Shown in pieces: positions 16,017-26,319 of a stretch of 64,000 bases of DNA (within the stretch, counting starts at the first letter, position 1; each line of letters opens with the position of its first letter). Source of the DNA: DAITBA01 sp036824005 (GTDB taxonomy: Bacteria; Pseudomonadota; Gammaproteobacteria; Burkholderiales; Rhodocyclaceae); contig DAITBA010000005.1 of NCBI GenBank assembly GCA_036824005.1, forward strand, positions 62,001 to 126,000, read 5' to 3'. Below the pieces are notes generated by a model that ran no database searches, was not told the DNA's origin, and was given only the letters and a program-made list of their open reading frames with translations. The translations under genes and the position numbers were made by a program.

Positions 16017-16883
16017 TCAGAACCTGCCAGCGCGGAAATCCTCGACCGCCTGGAAAACCTCCTGCTGCGTGTTCATCACGAAGGGGCCGTATTGCACGAT
16101 GGGTTCAGCGAGGGGACGACCGGCGATGAGGACGAGGCGCGCCGGCTGGTCCGCCGTTAGCGCGATTCCGTCGCTGTTCTCACCGTTGGCGAGGATCGCC
16201 ATCTCGCCGGCGGCTACCGTGCGCCCGGCAATGGCGACGGCACCGCGATAGACATAGGCGAAGGCGTTGAACTCGGGCGCCAGCGCCTGTTCGAAGTGTC
16301 CGCCCGCCGGCACGTGCAGGTCGAGGTAGAGCGGTTCGGTGACGTCGCGCTGCATGGCACCGCGCACGCCATGGCTGCCGCCGGCGATGACCCGCACCGT
16401 AACGCCCTCGTTGGTCTGGAAAGTGGGGATCTCCGCGGAGGGAATGTCCCGGTACCAGGGTGCCGTCATCTTGTCCCGTGCCGGCAGATTGAGCCAAAGC
16501 TGGAAGCCCTCCATGAGGCCCTCGTCCTGCTCCGGCAGTTCCGAGTGCACGATGCCCCGCCCTGCCACCATCCACTGCACGCCACCGGATTGCAGCAATC
16601 CTTCGTGACCTGCATTGTCGCGATGGCGCAGCCTGCCGGCAAGCATGTAGGTCACCGTCTCGAAACCGCGGTGCGGATGGTCAGGAAAGCCGGCGATGTA
16701 GTCGTCCGGGTTGTCGCTGCCGAAGGCATCGAGCATGAGGAAGGGATCGAGGCGGCGCTGCAGCGGCTGGCTTAGAACGCGGGTGAGCTTCACGCCCGCG
16801 CCGTCGCTGGTGGCGATACCGGTGACGAGGCGTTCGATGGTTCGGCATTGGGTGACGGCTTCGGTCTTCGTCGCGGCGTCCAT
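16017..16883 (-). CDS. Pirin family protein (bicupin)
   Basis: 288 residues, full length. It has the pirin N-terminal cupin with FPDHPHRGFETVTYMLAG (metal histidines in HPHRGFE), GGVQWMVAGRGIVHSE, the EGFQLWLNLP motif linking the two halves, and the C-terminal cupin ending VQYGPFVMNTQQE. Bacterial pirins bind iron and some have quercetinase activity. ATG at 16883 follows AGGAG at 5 nt. It lies 98 bp downstream of the azoreductase gene and probably shares its control by the divergent LysR protein, a pairing seen in quinone or electrophile stress loci. Confidence 0.92.
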   Translation of the reverse strand: MDAATKTEAVTQCRTIERLVTGIATSDGAGVKLTRVLSQPLQRRLDPFLMLDAFGSDNPDDYIAGFPDHPHRGFETVTYMLAGRLRHRDNAGHEGLLQSGGVQWMVAGRGIVHSELPEQDEGLMEGFQLWLNLPARDKMTAPWYRDIPSAEIPTFQTNEGVTVRVIAGGSHGVRGAMQRDVTEPLYLDLHVPAGGHFEQALAPEFNAFAYVYRGAVAIAGRTVAAGEMAILANGENSDGIALTADQPARLVLIAGRPLAEPIVQYGPFVMNTQQEVFQAVEDFRAGRF

Positions 16884-16981
16884 GTCTGCTCCTGGTTGGC
16901 ATTGTCGCGCAGGTGCGCCCCGTCTTGTAAGAGTGCAACTGCGCGCGGCGGTTCGGCCCGCCGATGTCTGTCCGATGCGCG

Positions 16982-17581
16982 CTATGCGATCGCGGCCTCG
17001 ATGTCGGCGCGTGCACCGCGCACCGCCTGCTCTGCGGCCTCGGCGCCCATGCCCAGCCCTTCGGCATAGAAGAACTGGACCTCGGTCATGCCGAGAAAGC
17101 CCAGGACGTTGCGCAGGAACGGCACCAGCGTGTCGGTGGGCTTGTCCCTGTGCAGGCCACCGCGGGTCAGCGCCACATAGACCCTCTTGCCCTTGAGGAG
17201 ACCCTCCGGCCCGTTCTCGGTATAACGAAAGGTCACGTGCGCCCGCGCAATGGCGTCGATCCAGTTCTTCAGCCGGGCGGGAACGCCGAAGTTGTACATG
17301 GGCACTCCCAGGACGATGGCATCGGCCGCCTGGATCTCGGCGATCAAGGCGTCGTCGAGCACGACCCGCGCCGCCTGAACGGGCGAGCGCTGTTCGGCCG
17401 GTGTGAACAGGGCATCCAGCGCGGCTTCGTCCTGTTCGGGGTGCGGATCGCGGGCGAGATCGCGCACCGTTACCGCGGCGCTGGGAAAGCGGGCGCGCAG
17501 ACGCTCGGTGATCGCGTTCGCCAGTTCGGTGGACTGTGAACCGTTGCCGCGCGCCGACGAATTGACTTGCAGGATGTTCAT
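16982..17581 (-). CDS. azoR: FMN-dependent NADH-azoreductase
   Basis: 199 residues beginning MNILQVNSSARGNGSQSTEL, the FMN phosphate loop of the flavodoxin-like azoreductases. VLGVPMYNFGVPARLKNWID and LTRGGLH are the other flavin-contact motifs. The enzyme reduces quinones and azo compounds by two electrons with NADH in the cytoplasm. The start at 17581 has an AGAGGT site; longer in-frame starts do not. It is divergent from a LysR-type regulator across 92 bp, the usual arrangement for AzoR-type genes under substrate-responsive control. Confidence 0.92.
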   Translation of the reverse strand: MNILQVNSSARGNGSQSTELANAITERLRARFPSAAVTVRDLARDPHPEQDEAALDALFTPAEQRSPVQAARVVLDDALIAEIQAADAIVLGVPMYNFGVPARLKNWIDAIARAHVTFRYTENGPEGLLKGKRVYVALTRGGLHRDKPTDTLVPFLRNVLGFLGMTEVQFFYAEGLGMGAEAAEQAVRGARADIEAAIA

Positions 17582-17599
17582 GGCGTTACCTCTCAATGG

Positions 17600-17614
17600 G
17601 GTGGTTACGCCACC
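17600..17614. promoter_or_regulatory. Inverted repeat in the azoR leader
   Basis: GGTGG at 17600-17604 and CCACC at 17610-17614 form a 5-bp dyad with 5-bp centre, about 20 bp upstream of the azoR start. It is a possible secondary regulator site or a small RNA hairpin. The assignment is weak. Confidence 0.25.
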
Positions 17615-17664
17615 ATTTTGGGGCCGCCGCACCGTGAGATAAAGACTTCTCCGTGGTATAGAAT

Positions 17665-17680
17665 GTTCCATTCATGGAAC
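17665..17680. promoter_or_regulatory. Inverted repeat overlapping the LysR start codon
   Basis: GTTCCAT at 17665-17671 and ATGGAAC at 17674-17680 form a perfect 7-bp dyad with a 2-bp centre. The right arm includes the ATG of the LysR gene. It lies in the shared control region with azoR and is the best candidate for the LysR protein's own binding site, where it would repress its own gene and act on azoR. Inferred from position and symmetry. Confidence 0.45.
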
Positions 17681-18582
17681 CATTAGACGTTTCCGCGGAC
17701 GACCTGCTGCTGTTCTCCGCCATCGTCGAGAAATCGACGATGGTGCGCGCCGCCGAGCACCTGGACATGCCCAAGGCGACGGTGTCGCGCCGGCTGGCAA
17801 ACCTGGAGGCAAAGCTCCGCCAGAAGCTGCTCGTGCGCACAACGCGCCGGCTGGCGCTGACCGAGTTCGGGCGCGGATTTTACGAACACTGCCAGCGCGT
17901 CGCCGAGGAAGTGGCGGCAACGCGGGACTTCGTGCGCAGCCAGGAGGCACAGCCGCGCGGCCGGTTGCGGGTTTCGATGCCGGGCGATTTCGCCCAGTAC
18001 GTGCTCGCCGATACCATCGCCACCTTCGTCGACCAGTACCCGGCGATCCAGCTTGAACTGGATCTGACGCCGCGGCGCGTGGATCTGATCGGCGAGCGCT
18101 TCGATCTTGCCATACGCATGGGCGCGCTGGAGAGCGACGCGACACTGGTGGCGCGCAAGCTCGGCGAGCAGCAGCAGGGTCTCTATGCCAGCCCCATCTA
18201 CCTGGCCCTGCACCCGGCGCCCGCACATCCCGACGACCTGGCGCGGCACCGCGCTGTGCGCCTGCTTTCTGCGCGGGGTGTTCCGGCCCCCTGGAAGCTC
18301 ATGCGCGGCAGAACAGTTTGGGATGGGGCAGTGCCAGGCAATCTGGTGCTCAACTCGCCGGGCGTGATCCAGCGGCTGCTGGTCGATGGCGCCGGCATCG
18401 GCGCACTACCTCAGCGGTTCGTGGCCGGGGATGTCAAGCTCAAGCGTCTCGTCCGCGTTCTGCCCGAATGGTGTCTGCCCCCGGTGCCTTTCTGGGCCGT
18501 GATGCCGACGCGACGCTACCTGCCGGCCAAAACGCGCGCGTTCCTGGCGCACCTGGAAAGCTTCCTGAACAACGCCAGGTGA
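17674..18582 (+). CDS. LysR-type transcriptional regulator
   Basis: 302 residues. The N-terminal winged helix is typical (LLLFSAIVEKSTMVRAAEHL then MPKATVSRRLANLEAKL), followed by an effector domain of the CrgA/AaeR-like branch (RGRLRVSMPGDFAQYVLAD, later FDLAIRMGAL and GVIQRLLVDGAGIGALP). It probably controls the divergent azoR-pirin pair and itself; the inducer is unknown but quinones or electrophiles fit the targets. Length is normal. The gene ends convergent with the next hydrolase gene. Confidence 0.9.
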   Translation: MEPLDVSADDLLLFSAIVEKSTMVRAAEHLDMPKATVSRRLANLEAKLRQKLLVRTTRRLALTEFGRGFYEHCQRVAEEVAATRDFVRSQEAQPRGRLRVSMPGDFAQYVLADTIATFVDQYPAIQLELDLTPRRVDLIGERFDLAIRMGALESDATLVARKLGEQQQGLYASPIYLALHPAPAHPDDLARHRAVRLLSARGVPAPWKLMRGRTVWDGAVPGNLVLNSPGVIQRLLVDGAGIGALPQRFVAGDVKLKRLVRVLPEWCLPPVPFWAVMPTRRYLPAKTRAFLAHLESFLNNAR

Positions 18583-18605
18583 GCGGCGCCGGCCCCCCGC
18601 CGCTC
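18581..18605. terminator. GC-rich hairpin between convergent genes
   Basis: GAGCGGCG at 18581-18588 pairs perfectly with CGCCGCTC at 18598-18605 around a 9-nt loop. The hairpin spans both stop codons of the convergent LysR and hydrolase genes. No T-run follows, so it may act as a shared transcript end or as a barrier; strength uncertain. Confidence 0.4.
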
Positions 18606-19749
18606 AGTGCATATGCCAGATGTTGGGCGCAGCGGGATCGACAACGCGGCGGCGAGCCGGCTCGCCCGCCGCCATGCCGTCGATGGTCTGGCGGATGTCC
18701 GCGTTCACGTGCCCCGAGAGGAAATAGCTGTGCTCGACGATGCCGCTAACGATGGGCGTGCAGTCCACCTGTTCGACCTTGTTGTGCAGCAACGCCGGGC
18801 GCGCCGCGCCGGCACCGCCCAAGCGTTCGGGATTACCCTTGGTGTAGTCGGAGACGACCATCGCCACGTCGCCGCGGTTGTGATAGACGCTGACACCGCG
18901 CGCGATCTCGTTCACCCGGCCCAGGGGCTGGCCGGGCTCGAGGACGGTGTCATCGACGTCGGGCGCGCACAGGAAGACGTTACCGAATAGCCGCGGCAGC
19001 ACGTTGCCGGGCGTGAAGGCGTCCATGCGCTCCAGCGCGTTTTGCAGCAGGAAGTTGCCCATGGAGTGGCACAGCAGATGGATGTCCTGGTCGCACAGCA
19101 CTTCGCCGCCACGGCGTGCCCGGTCTCGCAGCGCCGCGAGAAAGTCGCGCACCTTGAGCAGCCCGCGTCCGAACGCGTTACCCGACCCAGCGGCCTCGGA
19201 GCGATCCGATTTGTAGGAGACGAATGGCAACGCCAAGCCGTCGGACGGCCAGGTGAACAGCACGACCGCCACCTTCTGGGCGGGATCGGCGGCGGGCGAC
19301 AGTTGCAGCATCGTCTGCAGCGCGAGCGCCGATCCGACCGCCGATTCCCAACTGACATTGAAGCCGTGGACGAACACCACGACGTCGCTCGCCTGCATCA
19401 TCCAGTCCTTGAGTTCGCCAAACATTGCCTTCGAGCCGAGCTTGGCTTCCGGCTGATTGGCGTCTGCTGTACTCGCGTCGAGCTTTTCGGGGAACGGTCG
19501 GATGTCGGCCTGCGCTGCACATTTGGCGAGATAGTCCGCCAGCTTCTCGCCGTTGCCGCGGCCACAGGTGCCGAGGTCGGCCTGGACGAATTTCCTGATG
19601 CGCTCCTCGTCCGCCTCGACGGTCAGCCGGCCGAAACGCAGATTCTCCATGCCGTCGGCGCTGAACCCGGCGCCGTAGCGTTTCGGACGCCAGCGATCGT
19701 CGCCTTCATGGGCGCGGTTGGTGGCGTAGTAGAGCGTCAGGATGGTCAT
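18604..19749 (-). CDS. Alpha/beta hydrolase of the DUF900 family
   Basis: 381 residues. MTILTLYYATNRAHEGDDRW is the typical DUF900 opening. VVVFVHGFNVSWESAV (HG near 128-129) is the oxyanion strand, IHLLCHSMGNFLLQNAL carries the nucleophile Ser229, an acidic residue follows in CAPDVDDTVL, and EHSYFLSGH near the end supplies the histidine. The triad is therefore complete. It is likely a soluble esterase of unknown substrate. A GAGGAGG ribosome site precedes ATG at 19749. The 240-bp gap to the upstream gene holds nothing recognisable. Confidence 0.85.
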   Translation of the reverse strand: MTILTLYYATNRAHEGDDRWRPKRYGAGFSADGMENLRFGRLTVEADEERIRKFVQADLGTCGRGNGEKLADYLAKCAAQADIRPFPEKLDASTADANQPEAKLGSKAMFGELKDWMMQASDVVVFVHGFNVSWESAVGSALALQTMLQLSPAADPAQKVAVVLFTWPSDGLALPFVSYKSDRSEAAGSGNAFGRGLLKVRDFLAALRDRARRGGEVLCDQDIHLLCHSMGNFLLQNALERMDAFTPGNVLPRLFGNVFLCAPDVDDTVLEPGQPLGRVNEIARGVSVYHNRGDVAMVVSDYTKGNPERLGGAGAARPALLHNKVEQVDCTPIVSGIVEHSYFLSGHVNADIRQTIDGMAAGEPARRRVVDPAAPNIWHMH

Positions 19750-19989
19750 GCGTTTGTCCTCCTCGTTGTTGTGCGGCGGTTGCCAAGAAACTGCCGGAAA
19801 GCAGCAAAGTGCCCTATGACACGGGAGTGATCAATGCCGAGCCCGCACCGTCACCGGAGTGTAACATCCCTTGCTTGTCGCTTCTGAGCGAGTGCGCCGC
19901 CGGCGAGCCGCCGTGGACTATTCCGCCAATGGAGCGGAATCCCTTACCGACAAACGCCTGCGGCGTTGCAGGGGACGTTGGCGCTGGTG

Positions 19990-21015
19990 CTACGTGGAAG
20001 GCGGATGGCGCAGGCAGATCTTGCCGAAATGGACGCCGCTGGCCAGGTAGTCGAGCGCCTCGCGCAGCGCTTCGAAGGGGAAGACGCGATCGATGACGGG
20101 CTGCAGACGATGCTGGGCGATGGCGCGGGCCATGGCCTCGAAGCCATCGCGGCTGCCGACGGTGATCCCCTGTAGCCGAACCTGACGCGTGACGATGGCG
20201 CCGAGCTTGACGCCCATGTTGGAGCCGGACAGCACGCCGATGAGGCTGACGGCGCCGCCCATGCGCACGGCGCGCAGCGACTGCTCGAGCGTGCGCTCGC
20301 CGCCGACCTCGACGACATGGTCGACGCCGTCGCCACCGACACGCTCGCGCACCACCTTGCCCCACTGCGGGACGGCGCGGTAATTCAGCCCGTCGTCGGC
20401 GCCGAGGGCGAGTGCCCGGACCAGCTTGTCGTCGCTGCCCGAAAGCACCGTGACATGGGCGCCAAGCAGCTTGGCGAACTGCAGGGCGAACAGCGACACC
20501 CCGCCCGTTCCCTGGATCAGGACGCGGTCGCCGGCCTTGACGTTGCCGAAGGTGACGATGGCACTCCAGGCGGTGAGTGCCGCGCAGGGCAGCGTCGCCG
20601 CCTGCTCGTCGGAAAGATGAGCCGGTGCGCGCGCGATGCCGCGTTCATCGATCGCCATGTATTCGGCCATGACACCGTTCAGCGGGCCGCCGAGGCTGTG
20701 TGTCAGACGCTCGCCGTTCGGTTCGCCGCCGATGAAGTGCGGGAAGAACATCGGACAGACCCGCTCGCCGACAGCCACGCGGGAAACGCCAGCACCGGCG
20801 GCCACAACCTCGCCGACGCCGTCGGAGATCGGAATCAGTGGCAGTGTGCCGGTGCGCGATCCGTAGCCGCGCTGCGGGACCACCAGGTCGCGGTAATTGA
20901 GCGCGGCGGCTTTCATGCGCAACAGCACCTGACCGGGACCGGGTTCGGGAATCGGGCGGTCGCCCAGCTTGAGATGGTCGATGGACCACTCGTCGCGCAG
21001 TTCGAAGACCTTCAT
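19990..21015 (-). CDS. Zinc-free MDR-family NAD(P)-dependent oxidoreductase
   Basis: 341 residues, medium-chain dehydrogenase/reductase fold. The N-terminal GroES-like domain has LNYRDLVVPQRGYG and lacks the usual zinc-binding cysteine cluster. The nucleotide domain has VLIQGTGGVSLFALQFAKLL with the GTGGVS loop. The C-terminus ends FGKICLRHP. It resembles quinone oxidoreductase or enoyl-reductase-like members; the substrate is not predictable. It starts 21 bp after the hemerythrin-like gene and may be the last gene of the long box transcript. Confidence 0.88.
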   Translation of the reverse strand: MKVFELRDEWSIDHLKLGDRPIPEPGPGQVLLRMKAAALNYRDLVVPQRGYGSRTGTLPLIPISDGVGEVVAAGAGVSRVAVGERVCPMFFPHFIGGEPNGERLTHSLGGPLNGVMAEYMAIDERGIARAPAHLSDEQAATLPCAALTAWSAIVTFGNVKAGDRVLIQGTGGVSLFALQFAKLLGAHVTVLSGSDDKLVRALALGADDGLNYRAVPQWGKVVRERVGGDGVDHVVEVGGERTLEQSLRAVRMGGAVSLIGVLSGSNMGVKLGAIVTRQVRLQGITVGSRDGFEAMARAIAQHRLQPVIDRVFPFEALREALDYLASGVHFGKICLRHPPST

Positions 21016-21036
21016 GGCATACCCCTGCTCGGTCGG

Positions 21037-21621
21037 TTATGGAGCAAGGCCGCGGCCGGTTGGCGATGGCGCCAGGCTGAGGATGCGCCGGTAAAGTGCC
21101 TCGGCCTGCTCCTTGGGCTTAATGCCATACAGCGGATTATCGTTCTCCTGGAATGCGCTGGCGATGGCCTGCCAGTCTTCCGGTGTCAACGATTTCTCCG
21201 CCAGTGGCATGAGGATGTCTTCCTCCTTGCGCATGTGATCCCACTGAAACTGGGCGTAGTGCTCGACCGCCGCGGCGAAGGGCGCAAAAGCGCCGGCCTC
21301 GCCGCGCTCGAAGCGGGTCAGGCCGGTCTTGAGATCCTCGATCAGCGCGTCGCCGGCCACATGCTCGGCCTCCAGTTCATCGATCAAGGCACCGGCCTTG
21401 GGGTTACGCTTGCGCAACGCGGCGAACAGGTAGTCGTTCTCCTTCGGGTGGTGCCAGCGGTCGGGGTACTCCACGATGTAGTCGAACATGGCGTGCAACA
21501 GCCGGAAGTCAGGCGCCCGTCCGTCGTCGCGGATGTGTCGCACGAGCTGGCGCAAGCTGTAGACCACTGCGGCGATAGCTAAATGTTCGTCGCGGATGAT
21601 CTGAATGGCGGCAGGCTGCAC
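21037..21621 (-). CDS. Hemerythrin-like domain protein
   Basis: 194 residues from a GTG at 21621 (VQPAAIQIIRDEHLAIAAV), placed 14 bp after the thiolase stop and preceded by a GAGAG element. Helical bundle with the diiron ligand pattern of hemerythrins: RDEHLAI, then DRWHHPKENDYLF, ELEAEHVAGD and QWDHMRKEEDILMPL. Members bind O2 or handle reactive oxygen and iron. In an operon for an O2-dependent epoxidase, a role in oxygen delivery or protection is plausible but inferred. The C-terminal tail is low in conservation. Confidence 0.85.
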   Translation of the reverse strand: MQPAAIQIIRDEHLAIAAVVYSLRQLVRHIRDDGRAPDFRLLHAMFDYIVEYPDRWHHPKENDYLFAALRKRNPKAGALIDELEAEHVAGDALIEDLKTGLTRFERGEAGAFAPFAAAVEHYAQFQWDHMRKEEDILMPLAEKSLTPEDWQAIASAFQENDNPLYGIKPKEQAEALYRRILSLAPSPTGRGLAP

Positions 21622-21635
21622 TGAACTCTCGGAAA

Positions 21636-22841
21636 TCAGATGCGCTCGATGATTAGCGCAATGCCCTGGCCGACGCCGATGCACATCGTGCACAGCGCAT
21701 AGCGACCGTTCATGCGCTCGAGCTGGTTGAGCGCGGTGGTGACCAGACGCGCGCCCGAGGCCCCCAGCGGATGACCGATGGCGATGGCGCCCCCGTTTGG
21801 ATTGACGTGCGCCGCGTCGTCCGGCAGCCCGAGGTCGCGGGTTACCGCCAAAGCCTGGGCGGCGAAGGCTTCGTTCAGTTCGATGACATCCATCTGTTCG
21901 AGTTTCAAGCCCGCCTTGGCGAGGACCTTCCGGCTTGCCGGCGCCGGTCCGAAGCCCATGATGCGCGGCGCGAGTCCCACGGTAGCCATGGTCACGACGC
22001 GCGCGCGCGGCCTGAGCCCGTGACGATCGGCGGCGGCGGCCGACGCGAGCAACAACGCGCAGGCACCGTCGTTGACCCCCGAGGCATTGCCGGCGGTGAC
22101 CGTGCCTTCCGGTTTGACCACACCCTTGAGTTTCCCCAGGGCTTCGAGGGTGACGCCGGGGCGCGGATGCTCGTCCGCCTCGAAGAGCTTTGGTTCCCCT
22201 TTCTTCTGCGGCAGCGCCACCGGCACGATTTCGCGTGTGAAGAACCCGGCGGCGTGGGCGGCGGCCCAGCGCTGTTGGCTGCGCAGGGCGAAGGCGTCCT
22301 GGTCTGCGCGCGCGATCCTGAATTCCTCGGCAACGTTCTCGGCGGTTTCCGGCATGGAGTCGATACCGTGCTTCGCCCTCGTGAGCGGGTTGACGAAGCG
22401 CCAGCCGATGGTCGTATCCTCGACCTTCACCGTGCGCGAGAACGCGGCATCCGCCTTGGCCATGACAAACGGCGCGCGCGTCATGCTCTCGACGCCGCCG
22501 GCGATCAGCAGATCGGCTTCGCCCGCCTTGATGGCGCGAGCCGCGGTGCCCACGGCATCGAGGCTGGAGCCGCACAGGCGGTTGATGGTGGCCCCGGGCA
22601 CCTCTTGAGGCAGACCGGCCAGAAGTGCCGCCATGCGCGCCACGTTGCGATTGTCCTCGCCGGCCTGGTTGGCGCAGCCGTAGACGACATCGTCTACCGC
22701 CGCCCAGTCGACGCCGGCGTGACGCTCGATCAGCGCCTTGATCGGCAGCGCCGCCAGGTCATCGGTGCGCACGCCGGCTAGGGAGCCGCCATAGCGGCCG
22801 AAGGGCGTGCGGACGGCGTCGCAAACATATGCTTCATTCAT
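21636..22841 (-). CDS. pcaF: 3-oxoadipyl-CoA thiolase / acetyl-CoA acyltransferase
   Basis: 401 residues from ATG at 22841 (MNEAYVCDAVRTPFGRYGG), with a GGAGA site. The acylated cysteine is in INRLCGSSLDAV, the catalytic histidine in GGAIAIGHPLGASGARL and the second cysteine in LCTMCIGVGQG. The PcaF/PaaJ branch is indicated by the RTPFGRYGGSLAGVRTDDL opening. It splits 3-oxoadipyl-CoA into succinyl-CoA and acetyl-CoA, the last step of the aerobic benzoyl-CoA pathway. It lies 18 bp after the hydratase/dehydrogenase gene, so they are co-transcribed. Confidence 0.92.
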   Translation of the reverse strand: MNEAYVCDAVRTPFGRYGGSLAGVRTDDLAALPIKALIERHAGVDWAAVDDVVYGCANQAGEDNRNVARMAALLAGLPQEVPGATINRLCGSSLDAVGTAARAIKAGEADLLIAGGVESMTRAPFVMAKADAAFSRTVKVEDTTIGWRFVNPLTRAKHGIDSMPETAENVAEEFRIARADQDAFALRSQQRWAAAHAAGFFTREIVPVALPQKKGEPKLFEADEHPRPGVTLEALGKLKGVVKPEGTVTAGNASGVNDGACALLLASAAAADRHGLRPRARVVTMATVGLAPRIMGFGPAPASRKVLAKAGLKLEQMDVIELNEAFAAQALAVTRDLGLPDDAAHVNPNGGAIAIGHPLGASGARLVTTALNQLERMNGRYALCTMCIGVGQGIALIIERI

Positions 22842-22859
22842 GGCTATCTCCGGCACGTT

Positions 22860-24977
<2,118 letters not shown>

Positions 24978-24978
24978 G

Positions 24979-26205
24979 CTAATAGGTTTCGATGTGCAAC
25001 CGGTTTCTCGCCAGGAGGGCGGGGCGGATTTGGTCCCAGTCGAGGCCATGGTCGCGGCAGACGTCGCGGAAGGCTTCGATCACGCCGGCTTCCATGCCCT
25101 TCAAACCGCACAGGTAGATGTAACAGTTGTCGTCCTGCAACAGCCGCACTACGTCGCGCCCGCGCGCCCGGATCAGATCCTGGACATAGGTCTTGGGCTG
25201 GTCCGCCTCACGCGAGAACGCCAGGTTGATGTCGATGAAATCCCTAGACAGTTTCATCAGCGGCCCGAAGTAGGGTAACTCGTCCTGGCGCCGCGCACCG
25301 AAGAACAGCATCAGCTCGCCGCCCTCCTTGAGCGCCATGCGCCGGCGCCGCCGTTCCGTCATGGCGCGCATGGGTGCCGAGCCGGTACCGGTGCAGATCA
25401 TCATGAGCGTGGAGCCGGGATGATTGGGCATGAGGAAGCTCGTGCCATAGGGCCCCACCACCTGCACCTGATCGCCGCGCCTGAGGTCGCATAGGTAGTT
25501 GGAGGCCACGCCGCGTACCGGCTTGCCCTCGTGGTCCTCCGTAACGCGCTTGATGGTGAGCGCCAGATTGTTGTAGCGCGGGCGCTCGCCGTCGCGTGGA
25601 CTGGCCACCGAATAGAGCCGCACGTGATGGGGCCTGCCATTGGCATCGACGCCCGGCGGGATGATGCCGATGGTCTGGCCCTCGAGCACCGGGAACGCGG
25701 TGCTGCCGAAGTCGAGGACGATGTGGCGAATGTCGGCCGAAGCCCCTTCGCCGGTGAGGCGGAAGTTGCCCGCCACGGTGGCTACCGCTGGTTTGCCGAT
25801 CGAATAGAGATTGACATACGGGTGCGACGCCGACCACGGCGGCGATACTGCGCCGCCTTGGCCGGCGGTGGCGATCTCCGTGAGTTCCCGCACCTCGCTC
25901 GGCACTTCCGCATCCGCCGCGAGTTCCAGCTCGGCTTGCGGCGGCAGGCTGTCCCAGGACAACTGATCGTCAAGACTGTACGGCATCGCCTTGGCGACTT
26001 GCCGGTAGTTGTCGATGGCGCCGGTCGGGCAGGGCGGTATGCAGGCGTTGCAGAAGTTGCAGATCTTGAAGTCCACGACGTAATTGCGCGCGTCGTGGGT
26101 GATCGCATTGACCGGACAGGTCGCTTCGCAGGTGTTGCAGCGAATGCAGATCTCGGGGTCGATCAGGTGCTGTACCGCGTATTCGGCGCTGGCGGCGTGG
26201 GGCAT
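24979..26205 (-). CDS. boxA: Benzoyl-CoA 2,3-epoxidase reductase subunit BoxA
   Basis: 408 residues. Two [4Fe-4S] ferredoxin motifs are at C20-C23-C26-C30 and C49-C52-C55-C59, followed from ~120 by a ferredoxin-NADP reductase-like domain (HHVRLYSVASPRDG for FAD, MMICTGTGSAPMRAMTE for NADPH). This is the exact BoxA architecture. It passes electrons from NADPH to the diiron epoxidase BoxB. The stop overlaps the reading start of the next gene by one-base spacing. It is separated from boxB by 114 bp containing a hairpin repeat. Confidence 0.96.
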   Translation of the reverse strand: MPHAASAEYAVQHLIDPEICIRCNTCEATCPVNAITHDARNYVVDFKICNFCNACIPPCPTGAIDNYRQVAKAMPYSLDDQLSWDSLPPQAELELAADAEVPSEVRELTEIATAGQGGAVSPPWSASHPYVNLYSIGKPAVATVAGNFRLTGEGASADIRHIVLDFGSTAFPVLEGQTIGIIPPGVDANGRPHHVRLYSVASPRDGERPRYNNLALTIKRVTEDHEGKPVRGVASNYLCDLRRGDQVQVVGPYGTSFLMPNHPGSTLMMICTGTGSAPMRAMTERRRRRMALKEGGELMLFFGARRQDELPYFGPLMKLSRDFIDINLAFSREADQPKTYVQDLIRARGRDVVRLLQDDNCYIYLCGLKGMEAGVIEAFRDVCRDHGLDWDQIRPALLARNRLHIETY

Positions 26206-26234
26206 GGCTTACTCCGAAAAGCCCACCTGAGCGT

Positions 26235-26307
26235 CACAGAGACACGGAGACTGCACAGAGAAATCCGCACAACTCTGTGAAATTCTCTGTGGCTCCGTGT
26301 CTCTGTG
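26235..26307. repeat. Hairpin repeat between boxB and boxA (CACAGAGACAC type)
   Basis: CACAGAGACACGGAG at 26235-26249 is the exact reverse complement of 26293-26307; inner arms (CACAGAGAAAT and AATTCTCTGTG) also pair with minor mismatches, giving a long stem. A close relative sits between boxC and boxB at 27775-27853. Repeats of this CACAGAGRCACAGAG kind occur in intergenic regions of many bacteria. In the transcript it would form a stable stem able to protect or cut the mRNA. Confidence 0.8.
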
Positions 26308-26319
26308 GTTCGTGTGGGA

